A stretch of 64,000 bases of DNA, taken from contig CABOHA010000003.1 in NCBI GenBank assembly GCA_902399975.1, positions 1 to 64,000 of the forward strand, in the 5' to 3' direction. The DNA comes from Coriobacteriaceae bacterium (GTDB lineage Bacteria; Actinomycetota; Coriobacteriia; Coriobacteriales; Coriobacteriaceae). This document shows, piece by piece, positions 43,002-51,564 of the stretch. Position 1 is the stretch's first letter, and each line of letters begins with the position of its first letter. Position numbers and translations under genes: made by a program. The notes beneath the pieces are model-generated. The model saw only the letters and a program-made list of their open reading frames with translations. It was not told the DNA's origin and searched no databases.

Positions 43002-44300
43002 CTATGCCCGCAGCGCCCCAATGGGGAACACGTAGACATCGTGTTCGGCATCGTAGCGGCAGAAGGGCGAGGTCGCGGTAACGACGGCGCAGAACTCTGG
43101 CTGAGGGTTGCGTGCGGCAGGGTTCAGAGCGACCTTGCGGCGCAGGCGTTCGATGTTGCGGATTCCGTCGCTTACCTTGGATTCGCCGAGCTTGATTTCT
43201 ATCGCCGCCCAGCGGCCATCGTTCAGCTCGATGATGGCATCGACTTCAAGCCCGTCGGAGTCGCCATAGTAGTGGAGTGAGCCCGGATACGAGCCGGGCA
43301 GGCACGAGGTGTAGACGCTCAGATCGTGAATGCACAGAGACTCAAAGAGCAGGCCAAATGTTTGGCCGTCTGCAAGGAGCCTCTCGGGGTTCATTCCGAG
43401 TGCGGCTGCGGGAATGGAGGGGTCGACGAAATAACGTTTTGGCTTGGTACGCAGGCGAGACTTGGCGCGGACGGGCGCATCCCAACCGGGCAGATTTACG
43501 ATCGCATACATGCTCTCCAACATGTCGAGGTAAAACGCCACGGTTGAAGTTGCCGGCTGGGCATCGCTGTCGCCCAACGAGGCGTCTGCCGCAATGGTGT
43601 TGAGCGTGGCAGATGTCGCAACGTTGCGCGCGAGCGAGGACACGATGTGTCGCGCCGTAGACCCCACGCCTCCTTTTTGCGGAACGCTGACTTCGTACAT
43701 GGCATCGAGATACTGGTTAACGACCTCTGCGGCCATCTGGGGGCTCGCTCCGACAAGCGCCGGCCATCCCCCGCAACAAATTGCGTCGGCCAACATCGGG
43801 AGCGATCCTGTATAGGCGGAAGGTTCGAATGATCCTTCGAATAGGTTTTTCAGCGAAACGGACCCCGTTGAAAGTCCGCGTTCCCAAAGCGTCATGGTGC
43901 TCATGTCGAGACGCGCTATGCGACCGGCACCGCTGTGGGTAACAGAGTTTTTTGCTGGCGTTGATGATCCAGTGAGGATATAGAGGCCCTTTTCGCCGCC
44001 GGATGCATCTACGGCGCGGCGTGTGGCGTCCCATGTTGCGGGGGTCTCCTGCCATTCGTCGATGACATGCGGCTTATTGCCCTGAAGGGCGAGCGAAGGA
44101 TCGGCTTCGACCAGCGACTTTACGTTTGGGTCGTCAAGATGGATGACACTCTCGCCGAATGCAAGCGCTGTCCATGATTTGCCACACCATTTGGTGCCCC
44201 GAATCTCGACAGCCCCAAATATCTGGAGCAGAGTTTGCAACCGTTCGTCCAAAAGGCGAGGACGGTAGGATTTGGGCTGCTCCGAACCATAAGAAATCAT
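43002..44300 (-). CDS. ATP-binding protein, AAA_14/DUF4143 family
   Basis: A 432-residue cytoplasmic ATPase with Walker A in EIRGTKWCGKSWTAL (Lys41), Walker B in HVIDEWQETP (about 77-86), TGSS sensor region, and a C-terminal DUF4143/nuclease-like domain (about 340-420, DSDGLEVDAIIELNDGRWAAIEIKLG, a D-x(n)-E-x-K arrangement typical of PD-(D/E)xK folds). Function of the family is not established; members are often in variable or defence-rich islands. Start at 44300; no clear ribosome site. Upstream lie four 23-bp-spaced repeats. Confidence 0.82.
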   Translation of the reverse strand: MISYGSEQPKSYRPRLLDERLQTLLQIFGAVEIRGTKWCGKSWTALAFGESVIHLDDPNVKSLVEADPSLALQGNKPHVIDEWQETPATWDATRRAVDASGGEKGLYILTGSSTPAKNSVTHSGAGRIARLDMSTMTLWERGLSTGSVSLKNLFEGSFEPSAYTGSLPMLADAICCGGWPALVGASPQMAAEVVNQYLDAMYEVSVPQKGGVGSTARHIVSSLARNVATSATLNTIAADASLGDSDAQPATSTVAFYLDMLESMYAIVNLPGWDAPVRAKSRLRTKPKRYFVDPSIPAAALGMNPERLLADGQTFGLLFESLCIHDLSVYTSCLPGSYPGSLHYYGDSDGLEVDAIIELNDGRWAAIEIKLGESKVSDGIRNIERLRRKVALNPAARNPQPEFCAVVTATSPFCRYDAEHDVYVFPIGALRA

Positions 44301-44328
44301 GATTAGATAAACCTCGCTACCTGGGCAT

Positions 44329-44411
44329 ACTCGATTTTCGAGGATAATCATACTCGATTTTCGAGGATTTTCGCATTCGATTTTCGAGGAAATCTGGACT
44401 CGATTTTCGAG
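44329..44411. repeat. Four 23-bp tandem repeats with CTCGATTTTCGAG palindrome
   Basis: ACTCGATTTTCGAGGA begins at 44329, 44352, 44375 (ATTCG variant) and 44398, exactly 23 bp apart. Each holds an inverted CTCGA / TCGAG. They lie 28 bp upstream of the minus-strand ATPase start at 44300, between it and the DUF5710 gene stop. Probably an operator array or 5' leader iterons. Confidence 0.85.
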
Positions 44412-44418
44412 CTTTGCG

Positions 44419-45117
44419 CTACAGGTAGATCCCCTCGCACAGGGGCTTATGGAACTGGGTGTGGTGGTCGCGTGCCCAGGTGAAGAGCGCCTGGTCATAG
44501 TTGCTCTGGCTGGCAGGGATGCCATAGACGCCGGCGACTTCCACGCGCACGAACTCCAGCGCGGGCAGTTTGTTGATGGCCGTGAGCGCAAACGGCGACG
44601 TGGGCTCCTCGAACAGGTAATGGCTGCCTTGCAGCGCGCCGCAGGCGGTGCAGGTGCTGGCGAGCGATACGGTCTTGGTGGTGCGCGACGTTACGGGCTT
44701 GTAGCCGCAGCGCTCGCGCAGGTAGTCGCGGATCTCGGACGGCACGCAGCCCAGTGCGGGGACGATGGCTATGGCGTTGGCGCGGGCGGTGTCGATCGCG
44801 ATGTGGCCCGCGTCATCCATGGCGGGCGCGGCACTGGGCGCAGTCTTGCTGCCCGAGTTCTCGGCCACCCGATACGGAATACCAAAGGCCGCGACCGTCG
44901 TCTGCTCGTGGCACTTCCAGCATTCGCGCTTGCCCAGCACCAGGTAGATGTAGGGCGCGCTGGGGTCGGAGCGATCCACGCCGGGCAGCCACGCGGCAAA
45001 GGGCTCGGGGTTGACGCCATCGGGCACGTACCAGATCTTCTTGACCCGGTCCCACTTGGCGCCCAGGGCCTTGGCCTCGTCTTTGTGCGAAAAGGGAACA
45101 TCGAGCTCGGTGCGCAT
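44419..45117 (-). CDS. DUF5710-domain protein with two Cys pairs
   Basis: A 232-residue protein. The N-terminal DUF5710 module (LDVPFSHKDEAKALGAKWDRVKKIWYVPDG, about 4-33) is a small domain seen in DNA-processing and primase-like proteins of mobile elements. Two Cys pairs (CWKC about 66-69, CTACG about 156-160) suggest zinc binding. The start at 45117 follows AAGGAG. It stands upstream of the DUF4143 gene on the same strand, but the repeat array between them argues for separate control. Function unknown. Confidence 0.68.
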   Translation of the reverse strand: MRTELDVPFSHKDEAKALGAKWDRVKKIWYVPDGVNPEPFAAWLPGVDRSDPSAPYIYLVLGKRECWKCHEQTTVAAFGIPYRVAENSGSKTAPSAAPAMDDAGHIAIDTARANAIAIVPALGCVPSEIRDYLRERCGYKPVTSRTTKTVSLASTCTACGALQGSHYLFEEPTSPFALTAINKLPALEFVRVEVAGVYGIPASQSNYDQALFTWARDHHTQFHKPLCEGIYL

Positions 45118-45240
45118 GGCGGCTCCTTAGTGCGGCTTGCGGTGCATGTGTTCCAAGGATACCCCAGCGGCGGGTGCGTGGTCGCTAAACGAGCATTTCG
45201 ACCGTCCGAGAAGTCGCGGAGCATTTTGGCGAGGGCGTGC

Positions 45241-45285
45241 CGTCAAGCAAATGGGCAAGCAAATGGTCAGCTTTTGGTCAGTTGA
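45241..45285 (+). repeat. 11-bp tandem repeats (TTTTGGTCAG type), copy 3
   Basis: CGTCAAGC, then AAATGGGCAAGC, AAATGGTCAGC and TTTTGGTCAGT. The partly inverted GCCAAAAGCTTGACGG follows at about 45297. It lies 150 bp before the nuclease-like gene at 45436. Confidence 0.65.
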
Positions 45286-45435
45286 GCGGCAACCTTGCCA
45301 AAAGCTTGACGGATTTGCATTTAGACGTCGACGAATGAACACTTTGGTTGCGCCGCGGCAAAAAAACTGCTGGTCGTTTGCCGAAAACTCGCTAGGGTCG
45401 CGAGCCGCCGCCGACGCGCGTGTTATCTTCGCGCC

Positions 45436-46539
45436 ATGGGGTACTTTATCGTTTCACATAACGCTGCGCTGGCGCTCTTGGCGCACATCCCGAACCCGCG
45501 CTTTGGGGATTCGGAACCAGAGATCGTGTCGATCACGGACGCCTGTGCGCTGTTGGACCAAGAGGCGCAGGACTTTATCGATCGCTATGATCTGGGGATC
45601 CAAACGCTGGATTTGCTGGTGCCGTCGCGCGCCGACCGTCGGCGGAGCAAACATGTTAAGACGCATCTCTGCACCAACGAGCTCCCGGCGGGTTCGTTTA
45701 TCTCGCTGGGCCACTGGATGGGCGGCCTGGATGCGTACGTGTGCGCTCCCGAGCTGGCGTTTGTGCAGGCTGCACACGACAGCTCTGCGGCCGAGGCCAT
45801 CTATGCCGGCTATGCCGTGACATCGAACTACCGGTTGGATAACCTTGCCCCCGGCGGGGTGACCAGTAGGGATGCGGGCATGCGCGATAGCAAGCTCACG
45901 ACCAAGGAGCTCATTGCGGCGTATATCGAGGCGTCCCCAAAGGTAAGGGGTCTCGCGAAAGCAAAGGCGCTGCTTGCGTATGTGATCGAGGGGTCGCGCT
46001 CTCCGAGGGAGTCGGGGCTGTGCATGTTTATGTCGCTGCCTACGCGCCACGGCGGGTATGCATTGGGCAAGGCCGAGCTCAACAAGAAGGTCTTTATTCG
46101 CGATGGACTCAACGATGGGCGCGAGCGCAAGCTGCGCGTGCTGGAGCGCACGCCCGACATTACGCTTACAGCTAAAGTCGAGGTGGGCAGGGATAAAGTA
46201 AAGGCCGGGCTGCTGCCAGAGGTGCTGACCGCGATGGTCGACTACGACAGCGATGCCATTCATGACGGCCGCGAGAAGATCCACAAGGATGCCGAGCGCC
46301 GCAACGAGTTGGAACTGCTTGAGGGGGTAGCGTATTTTACCGTGACAACCGACCAAGCAAATGACTACGAAAAGCTCGTTCGGCTGTGCGAGCGCATCCG
46401 ACGCAAGCTGCATCGGAATAAGCGCCCCATCTTTAACAAGGCGATGAGTGCAGAGCAGCGATATTTTGCCCATGCGCGTGCCGAAACGAAGCGATTTTGG
46501 CTCTGGCAAGCCGTTATCGATGCGCATCAGTATTGGTAG
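45436..46539 (+). CDS. Protein of unknown function with a possible Vsr/DUF559-like domain
   Basis: A 367-residue soluble protein. I do not recognise it as a named family. The middle-to-C-terminal part (about 245-320) reads VDYDSDAIHDGREKIHKDAE, then RRNELELLEGVAYFTVT, which recalls Vsr/DUF559 PD-(D/E)xK proteins. The C-terminus is basic and helical. No convincing ribosome site precedes the ATG. It shares the upstream 11-bp repeat type with the gene at 29547. It lies at the right end of the variable island. Confidence 0.5.
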   Translation: MGYFIVSHNAALALLAHIPNPRFGDSEPEIVSITDACALLDQEAQDFIDRYDLGIQTLDLLVPSRADRRRSKHVKTHLCTNELPAGSFISLGHWMGGLDAYVCAPELAFVQAAHDSSAAEAIYAGYAVTSNYRLDNLAPGGVTSRDAGMRDSKLTTKELIAAYIEASPKVRGLAKAKALLAYVIEGSRSPRESGLCMFMSLPTRHGGYALGKAELNKKVFIRDGLNDGRERKLRVLERTPDITLTAKVEVGRDKVKAGLLPEVLTAMVDYDSDAIHDGREKIHKDAERRNELELLEGVAYFTVTTDQANDYEKLVRLCERIRRKLHRNKRPIFNKAMSAEQRYFAHARAETKRFWLWQAVIDAHQYW

Positions 46540-46578
46540 GGGCGGTAGCGGGGGGTTAGAATTAGCGGCCATATATCC

Positions 46579-46758
46579 AGGTTTAATACTTTTCCCGAGA
46601 AGTGAACGAGTCAGAATGGACCCCCGAAACATCGACACTTTTAGGGGCTTGTTTCCTGCGGTTTTGCTGCTGGAATCCTGCGGTTTTAACGTCAAAAAGT
46701 GTGGATGCTCCGGGGGTCCAAATAAGCTCGTTCACTTCTCGGGAAAAGTATTAAACCT
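46579..46758. repeat. 180-bp palindromic element, copy 2 (opposite orientation)
   Basis: Outer arms AGGTTTAATACTTTTCCCGA / complement, then CCCCCGAAACATC...ACACTTTT / AAAAAGTGT.GATGCTCCGGGGG. The centre (TTTCCTGCGGTTTTG) is the reverse complement of the copy-1 centre. Confidence 0.85.
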
Positions 46759-46885
46759 CAATTTATAGGAGGTTATTTATATATGGCTGCGAGACCCATC
46801 CGCGCCTGATCGGGGCAATCACCGGGGCTGTTCGGGCGCTTTGGGTGCCGCGGCGTCCTTTTGGCTTGGCAGCGTAAAACAAAAC

Positions 46886-46910
46886 AGCTCAGAGGCGAAG
46901 CCTCTGAGCT
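46886..46910 (-). terminator. Terminator of tRNA-Val
   Basis: A perfect 11-bp stem (AGCTCAGAGGC) with a 3-base loop. The minus strand continues GTTTTGTTTTA. Confidence 0.85.
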
Positions 46911-46919
46911 GCGAACATT

Positions 46920-46994
46920 TGGTGGGCGTTAGAAGATTTGAACTTCTGACCTCTTCCGTGTCAGGGAAGCGCTCTCCCCCTGAGCTAAACGCCC
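46920..46994 (-). tRNA. tRNA-Val (anticodon GAC)
   Basis: The minus strand folds as a full cloverleaf: acceptor GGGCGTT / AACGCCC, D-arm with AGCTCAGGGGGAGAGC, anticodon stem CTTCC / GGAAG with loop CTGACAC, T-arm GTTCAAATC, and an encoded CCA at 46920-46922. The anticodon is GAC. Its 3' end faces the variable island on the left, the usual geometry of tRNA-linked integration, though no integrase is present. Confidence 0.95.
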
Positions 46995-47224
46995 GATCAA
47001 GGGTGCGCGAGTGCGCACGGAATAATATAACGGAGCTCCCACCCAGTGGCAAGAACTATTTTTTAAAAAGCGGCGATTTGCGACCCTATCCGCCCCGATG
47101 CAGCGCGAACAGCACGTGGAAAGTTGCGTTTGTACCCCCGATGAACTGCACATTCGCGTAAAATAACTCCATTATGGGCAAATGGTGTCCAGGTAGTTTA
47201 CAACGCGGCAAATGGGGGAGGGGC

Positions 47225-48109
47225 ATGTCGGACGCGCGTTCGCTGCAAAAACAGTTCAATCGCATGCTCGCCACGTTGCTGGTGGCCCTTGCTGTTGCCG
47301 GAGCTGTAACGTATGCCTGGTACATCTACAACGCCAACCGTCATATCACCGACGTCAAGATGGCCGCGGGCACGGGCGTTACCTTCCTTATCTCTAACGA
47401 GTACGACGGCGAATACAAAACCAATGCCGGCCTGAACTTTGCGGGCCTGCTCGATCCCGTCTCGACCGACAACGTGCTCAACGGCTTCCAAAAGGTAACG
47501 GGCTTTACCGGCGGAACCACGCAGGACTCGCTGTTTGCCAGCATGTTTGGCACGGCCGAACATTCCGACTACTACAAGACCTCCCTGTACCTGGCCACCA
47601 ACTCGGCCGCAACCGACGTGTACCTGTCGGGTATCGACTTTACCGAGCAGGATCCGGCAAACCCCATCTCCACCGCCCTGCGCGTGGGACTGGTTACCTA
47701 TGCTCCAGGGCAGGGCGACACCGTAACGGGCCAGTACATCTTTGAGGTCTCGGGCGAGCACAATCCCCAGGCGCGCTACAACACGCTCGACGGCAAGGAT
47801 GCCGGCGAGAACGAGCAGAACCACCTGGTGCTCGACAGCACCCGTTCCGATGGCGCCACGGTCCATTTTGACCAGCTGACCAGCGCACACTTCTGCGATT
47901 ACAACGAAGACACCGGTATCGTGGGCCTCAAGGAGGCCACGACCAAGATCTGCAGCTTGCCCGCCGCTGCCAAGGGAGCCAACCGTAGCACGCCCGTGCG
48001 TGTGGATATATACGTGTGGCTCGAAGGCTGCGACCCCGATTGCACCAACAATCTGGCCACCACCAGCTTGCAATCGCTGGCGCTGCGCTTTGCTGGCAAG
48101 CGTTCGTAG
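47225..48109 (+). CDS. SipW-type secreted surface protein (paralogue 3)
   Basis: First gene of the main surface operon, 294 residues. Basic start, hydrophobic helix (about 13-30) and VTYAWYIYNANRHITDVKM as the processing region. The mature part contains YKTSLYLATNSAATDVYLSGID and the C-terminal signature VDIYVWLEGCDPDCTNN, with one extra Cys. The ATG at 47225 follows GGGGGAGGGG. The next gene starts 11 bp after the stop. Confidence 0.78.
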   Translation: MSDARSLQKQFNRMLATLLVALAVAGAVTYAWYIYNANRHITDVKMAAGTGVTFLISNEYDGEYKTNAGLNFAGLLDPVSTDNVLNGFQKVTGFTGGTTQDSLFASMFGTAEHSDYYKTSLYLATNSAATDVYLSGIDFTEQDPANPISTALRVGLVTYAPGQGDTVTGQYIFEVSGEHNPQARYNTLDGKDAGENEQNHLVLDSTRSDGATVHFDQLTSAHFCDYNEDTGIVGLKEATTKICSLPAAAKGANRSTPVRVDIYVWLEGCDPDCTNNLATTSLQSLALRFAGKRS

Positions 48110-48120
48110 GGGGCCGGGGC

Positions 48121-48957
48121 ATGAGTACATCGAACATCAAAGACATCCTGAGCTCGCGCCGTCGCATGGTTGCTGCGGCCGCATGGATGCTCGTGCTGGT
48201 GGCTGCCCTGAGCGCCGCCACCTACGCGTGGTTTAGCAACTCGCGTTACACCAACGTGACGCCTGTGGCACACACGGTAAGCGACGAGGGCTCCGACCTG
48301 CAGATTGGACTTTCGGCCAACGGACCATGGGACACAACGGCAACGCTAGCCGCCGCCGACAAAACGCTCTATCCCATCTCGACGGCAGACCTTTCCCGCT
48401 TTTGGCGTGGCACGTTCCAAAACGCCGCGGGCATCACGACCGACTACGCCGACTGCACCGCGCAGCTGGACGACTACGCCCTTTCGGGCACGCTGTACCT
48501 TAAGGGCAGCGATAGCGCTCTCAACGTGTACCTGTATCAGGGGCAGATGAGCGTGACGAGCGACCCGCAGCTGCTGGCCGCACTGCGCCTGGGCCTGGTC
48601 ATCACGACCCCATCGGGCACGCAAACGCATATCTTTACCTGCGACGACCTAGGCAATACCGCGGGCGCTACCAGCAGACGCACCACGGCGCAAGACGGCG
48701 TGGTCGTAGCGGGCGGCGCTTCGGGTTGGAGCTACACCGCCGACCCTGCGCGCGCCATAAGCGTCTACAGTATGGACGGCACCGGCGACACGCCCACGCC
48801 GCGCGCGGGCGCCACGCCTATCTGTACGCTGGCCGCCAACGAGGTGGCAAGCGTTCGCTACGTTGTGTACATGGAAGGCTGCGACGCTAATTGCATCGAC
48901 GAGGCCCAGGCCCGCGATGTGGTGCTGCAGCTTGCCTTTGCTGCGGCCAAGGCGTAA
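48121..48957 (+). CDS. SipW-type secreted surface protein (paralogue 4)
   Basis: A 278-residue protein: basic start, hydrophobic helix (about 17-34), ATYAWFSNSRYTNVTPV, a mature part with SGTLYLKGSDSALNVYLYQG, and the signature RYVVYMEGCDANCIDEAQ. It shares layout with its neighbours but little sequence between the N- and C-terminal motifs. Confidence 0.78.
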   Translation: MSTSNIKDILSSRRRMVAAAAWMLVLVAALSAATYAWFSNSRYTNVTPVAHTVSDEGSDLQIGLSANGPWDTTATLAAADKTLYPISTADLSRFWRGTFQNAAGITTDYADCTAQLDDYALSGTLYLKGSDSALNVYLYQGQMSVTSDPQLLAALRLGLVITTPSGTQTHIFTCDDLGNTAGATSRRTTAQDGVVVAGGASGWSYTADPARAISVYSMDGTGDTPTPRAGATPICTLAANEVASVRYVVYMEGCDANCIDEAQARDVVLQLAFAAAKA

Positions 48958-48970
48958 GGGGGCGAGCGAC

Positions 48971-49957
48971 GTGAAAGATCAGAAGCGCATGCCAGCAGAT
49001 AGCTGCGAGGCCAAAACCCAGAGCGAGAGCCCCGCGGTTCCCTCCAGCGTAGCCGCCGAGTGCCAGGTCCTCGAGGGCGCCGCCGCCCGCCGCCACGCTC
49101 GCCACGCGCGTGCCTACATCGCGCTCGTTATGGTGGCGCTCGCCGCCACCTTGGGCGCCGCGACCTACGCCTGGTTTACCAACAACATGAAGGTCAACAC
49201 CAATTCGGTGAGCGTGCACAGCGACACGTCCAAGCTGGTGCTGGAGCTGGGCGACGCCGATCGCGGCAGCTGGTCGCAGCAGGGCGATGTTTCCCTGACT
49301 TCCAATGCGACTGGCGCCGTGACGCTCTATCCGGTCTCGACCTTCGATCTCAACGGCTTTGCTGCCTGCGCGCAAAACAACTCCGCCGGCGATGCCACGG
49401 TGTTTGAGCAGGCAAAAGACAACGGTTCCGCGTTCTACCACGGCTGGATCAATCTGCGCCCCACCATTACCGGAACGGGCGCCAGCAAAGTAAAGGGTAA
49501 GGTCAGCTTGTATCTGGCCGAATCGCTGGTCCCGCAGGGCGCCGATGCCGATCTGCTACGCGCGGCCCGCGTGGGCATAAAGATCTCGAGCGGCAACCAG
49601 GTGCTTGCCGCCAACATCTTTGAGCTCGATAGCTCCGATAGTGGTCACCGCGCCGAGCACACGGCGACTGCCCCTGCAGGCCTGGCGGGCTACACCGAGG
49701 GCATGCTCCTGGGCTGGCAAAACGGTCAGCTCACCTGCGGCGCCAACGTGACGCAGGACCCGGCCACCTTTACGCTGGACACGAGCGAGACGGCCGCGCG
49801 TCCGCAAAACACGCTTGCCACGCTGGGGCTTGACCAGACCTATCGTTTGGATATCTATTACTACATCGAGGGCACCGATCCCGATAGCGCCGACTATCTC
49901 TATCAAGATCCGGGCACCTTGCACCTGGCGCTCTTTGCGACCTTGGACGGTGAGTAG
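48971..49957 (+). CDS. SipW-type secreted surface protein (paralogue 5)
   Basis: A 328-residue protein with a longer (~45 residue) charged cytoplasmic N-terminus before the helix (about 48-65), then ATYAWFTNNMKVNTNSVSV. Two shared features appear in the mature part: VKGKVSLYLAESL and LDIYYYIEGTDPDSADY, where Ser replaces the signature Cys. I chose the GTG at 48971 with GGGGCGAG upstream. The stop is two bases from the next ATG. Confidence 0.75.
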   Translation: MKDQKRMPADSCEAKTQSESPAVPSSVAAECQVLEGAAARRHARHARAYIALVMVALAATLGAATYAWFTNNMKVNTNSVSVHSDTSKLVLELGDADRGSWSQQGDVSLTSNATGAVTLYPVSTFDLNGFAACAQNNSAGDATVFEQAKDNGSAFYHGWINLRPTITGTGASKVKGKVSLYLAESLVPQGADADLLRAARVGIKISSGNQVLAANIFELDSSDSGHRAEHTATAPAGLAGYTEGMLLGWQNGQLTCGANVTQDPATFTLDTSETAARPQNTLATLGLDQTYRLDIYYYIEGTDPDSADYLYQDPGTLHLALFATLDGE

Positions 49958-49959
49958 CA

Positions 49960-50757
49960 ATGGCACACGCCACGCCCGACAACCGCCGCCCGACCACCGG
50001 CGCTCCGGTTGCCGCGCCCACCGATATCGACCTGCGCCGCAAGCTCACTACCACCGTGGTGCTGGTGCTGTTTGCGCTGGTGGCGATAGCCATGGCAACG
50101 TTCGCCTGGTTCTCCATCGCCGATAGCGCCAAGACCCGCATGCTCATGATCGACGCCAACGCCGACGGTTCGCTGCGCTTTGACCTGGACGAGCACGCCA
50201 CCTTCGAAGAGTACGTGCACAGCCTGGGCTTCGACCAGATCTCGGCGCGCATCGCCAGTGAAAAGGGCGTGGACATCGACGCGTCCAGGCTCAAGCCCGT
50301 CACCACGAGCGACTACCAGACCTTCACCTTCGAGGACGGCTCCACCGCCGATCCCGCCACCGGCGCCTACCTGGAGTTTACGCTGCACTTTATGAGCAGT
50401 ACGGACCTACGCGTTCGCCTGACCGGGCAGGATGGCGACGGCGGCGTGTCCGGCACGCGGTTTAGCTCCGATACACAGGGCATGGCCAGTGCCATGCGTA
50501 TGAGCTTTACCGCCGATGGTCGAACGTGGGTCTACAGCCCTAACGGGGGCGGCGGTTCATCTGGCTCGGCCACCGTCTTTGGGCTCGACTCGGGCGAGGC
50601 GACCGCGGCCAGCGACATGTTCGACCTGATGACAGAAACGGACAAGCCGGTAACCGTTCGCATATGGCTCGAGGGAACGGACCCAAATTGCACTAATATG
50701 CTAAAGGGAGCTAACTATTCGGTTTCGATGCGCTTTGAGGGCATCGAGGAACAGTAG
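49960..50757 (+). CDS. SipW-type secreted surface protein (paralogue 6)
   Basis: A 265-residue protein with a ~28-residue N-terminal tail, hydrophobic helix (about 30-47) and ATFAWFSIADSAKTRMLM. The mature region contains GAYLEFTLHFMSSTDLRVRL, a Gly/Ser linker (GGGGSSGS) and the signature VTVRIWLEGTDPNCTNML, followed by a final beta-like stretch (YSVSMRFEGI). It directly precedes sipW-1. Confidence 0.78.
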   Translation: MAHATPDNRRPTTGAPVAAPTDIDLRRKLTTTVVLVLFALVAIAMATFAWFSIADSAKTRMLMIDANADGSLRFDLDEHATFEEYVHSLGFDQISARIASEKGVDIDASRLKPVTTSDYQTFTFEDGSTADPATGAYLEFTLHFMSSTDLRVRLTGQDGDGGVSGTRFSSDTQGMASAMRMSFTADGRTWVYSPNGGGGSSGSATVFGLDSGEATAASDMFDLMTETDKPVTVRIWLEGTDPNCTNMLKGANYSVSMRFEGIEEQ

Positions 50758-50817
50758 ATATGCACGGCGGCCACCGGGCCGCGCACGACCTAGACAGACA
50801 CGGTAGTAAGGGACATT

Positions 50818-51564
50818 ATGCAATCTGTTAAAAAAGTCGCATCCATCGCGCTGAGCGTTGTCATGTGGATCATCATCCTGGTGGCGGCCCTGTATGCGTT
50901 TACCACGCTCGCCACGCGCGAGGACGGCAGCGTCTCTGACATCGCCGGCTTCACCCCGCTCGCCGTGCAGTCCGACTCCATGGCTCCCACGTTTAACAAG
51001 GGCGACCTCATCTTCATCAAAAAGTGCGACACCTCCAAGCTCGAGGTGGGCGACATCGTGACGTTCCATACCATCATCGACAACGAGTACGCGCTCAACA
51101 CGCACCGCATCGCCGCCATCGACGAGGTCAACGGCATGCGCAGCTTTACCACCAAGGGAGATAACAACGACGTGGCCGATACGCACATCATCAGCGACGG
51201 CGACATCGTGGGCAAGTACGTGTTTGCGTTGCCGCAGATGGGCAAGGTCATGGACTTCCTGTCCAGCTCCATGGGCTTCCTCATTGTGATCGTGCTGCCC
51301 ATGCTGCTGTTCTTTATCTACCAGGTGTATCACCTCATCGTGGTGGGCATGAACCTTAAGCGCGCTATGGCCGAGGAGGACCGCCTGGCCGTCGCGGCTG
51401 CCATCGTGGACGCCGAGGGCAAGGGTGACACTACCGTCACGGCCGATAACGCCGCCGAGCAGCTTGCCCAGGCCGAGGCCAAGCTCGAGGAAGCCCGTCG
51501 TCTGAAGGCCGAGGCCGAGGCGGCGATGAACGCGACCAAGCAGGAGGGTACCGACGGTGAGTGA
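50818..51564 (+). CDS. sipW: Signal peptidase I, SipW/ER type (SipW-1)
   Basis: A 248-residue membrane peptidase of the archaeal/ER type that in Bacillus processes TasA-like fibre proteins. Seen: N-terminal helix (about 10-28), catalytic Ser54 in VQSDSMAPTF, His96 in LNTHRI (replacing the Lys of the bacterial type), a GDNN.VAD segment, and a second helix (about 148-175). A charged coiled-coil tail (AAEQLAQAEAKLEEARRLKAEAEAA-like, about 205-240) is unusual. It overlaps the next gene by eight bases. Confidence 0.9.
   Translation: MQSVKKVASIALSVVMWIIILVAALYAFTTLATREDGSVSDIAGFTPLAVQSDSMAPTFNKGDLIFIKKCDTSKLEVGDIVTFHTIIDNEYALNTHRIAAIDEVNGMRSFTTKGDNNDVADTHIISDGDIVGKYVFALPQMGKVMDFLSSSMGFLIVIVLPMLLFFIYQVYHLIVVGMNLKRAMAEEDRLAVAAAIVDAEGKGDTTVTADNAAEQLAQAEAKLEEARRLKAEAEAAMNATKQEGTDGE

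Noticed and set aside
44329..44411. Possible mini CRISPR array
   Set aside because: Repeats are about 14-16 bp with 7-10 base spacers and there are no cas genes, so an operator array fits better.
46783..46809. Eight-codon ORF (MAARPIRA) behind an AGGAGG site
   Set aside because: Too short to support as a gene and beside a palindromic element; noted only because the ribosome site is good.
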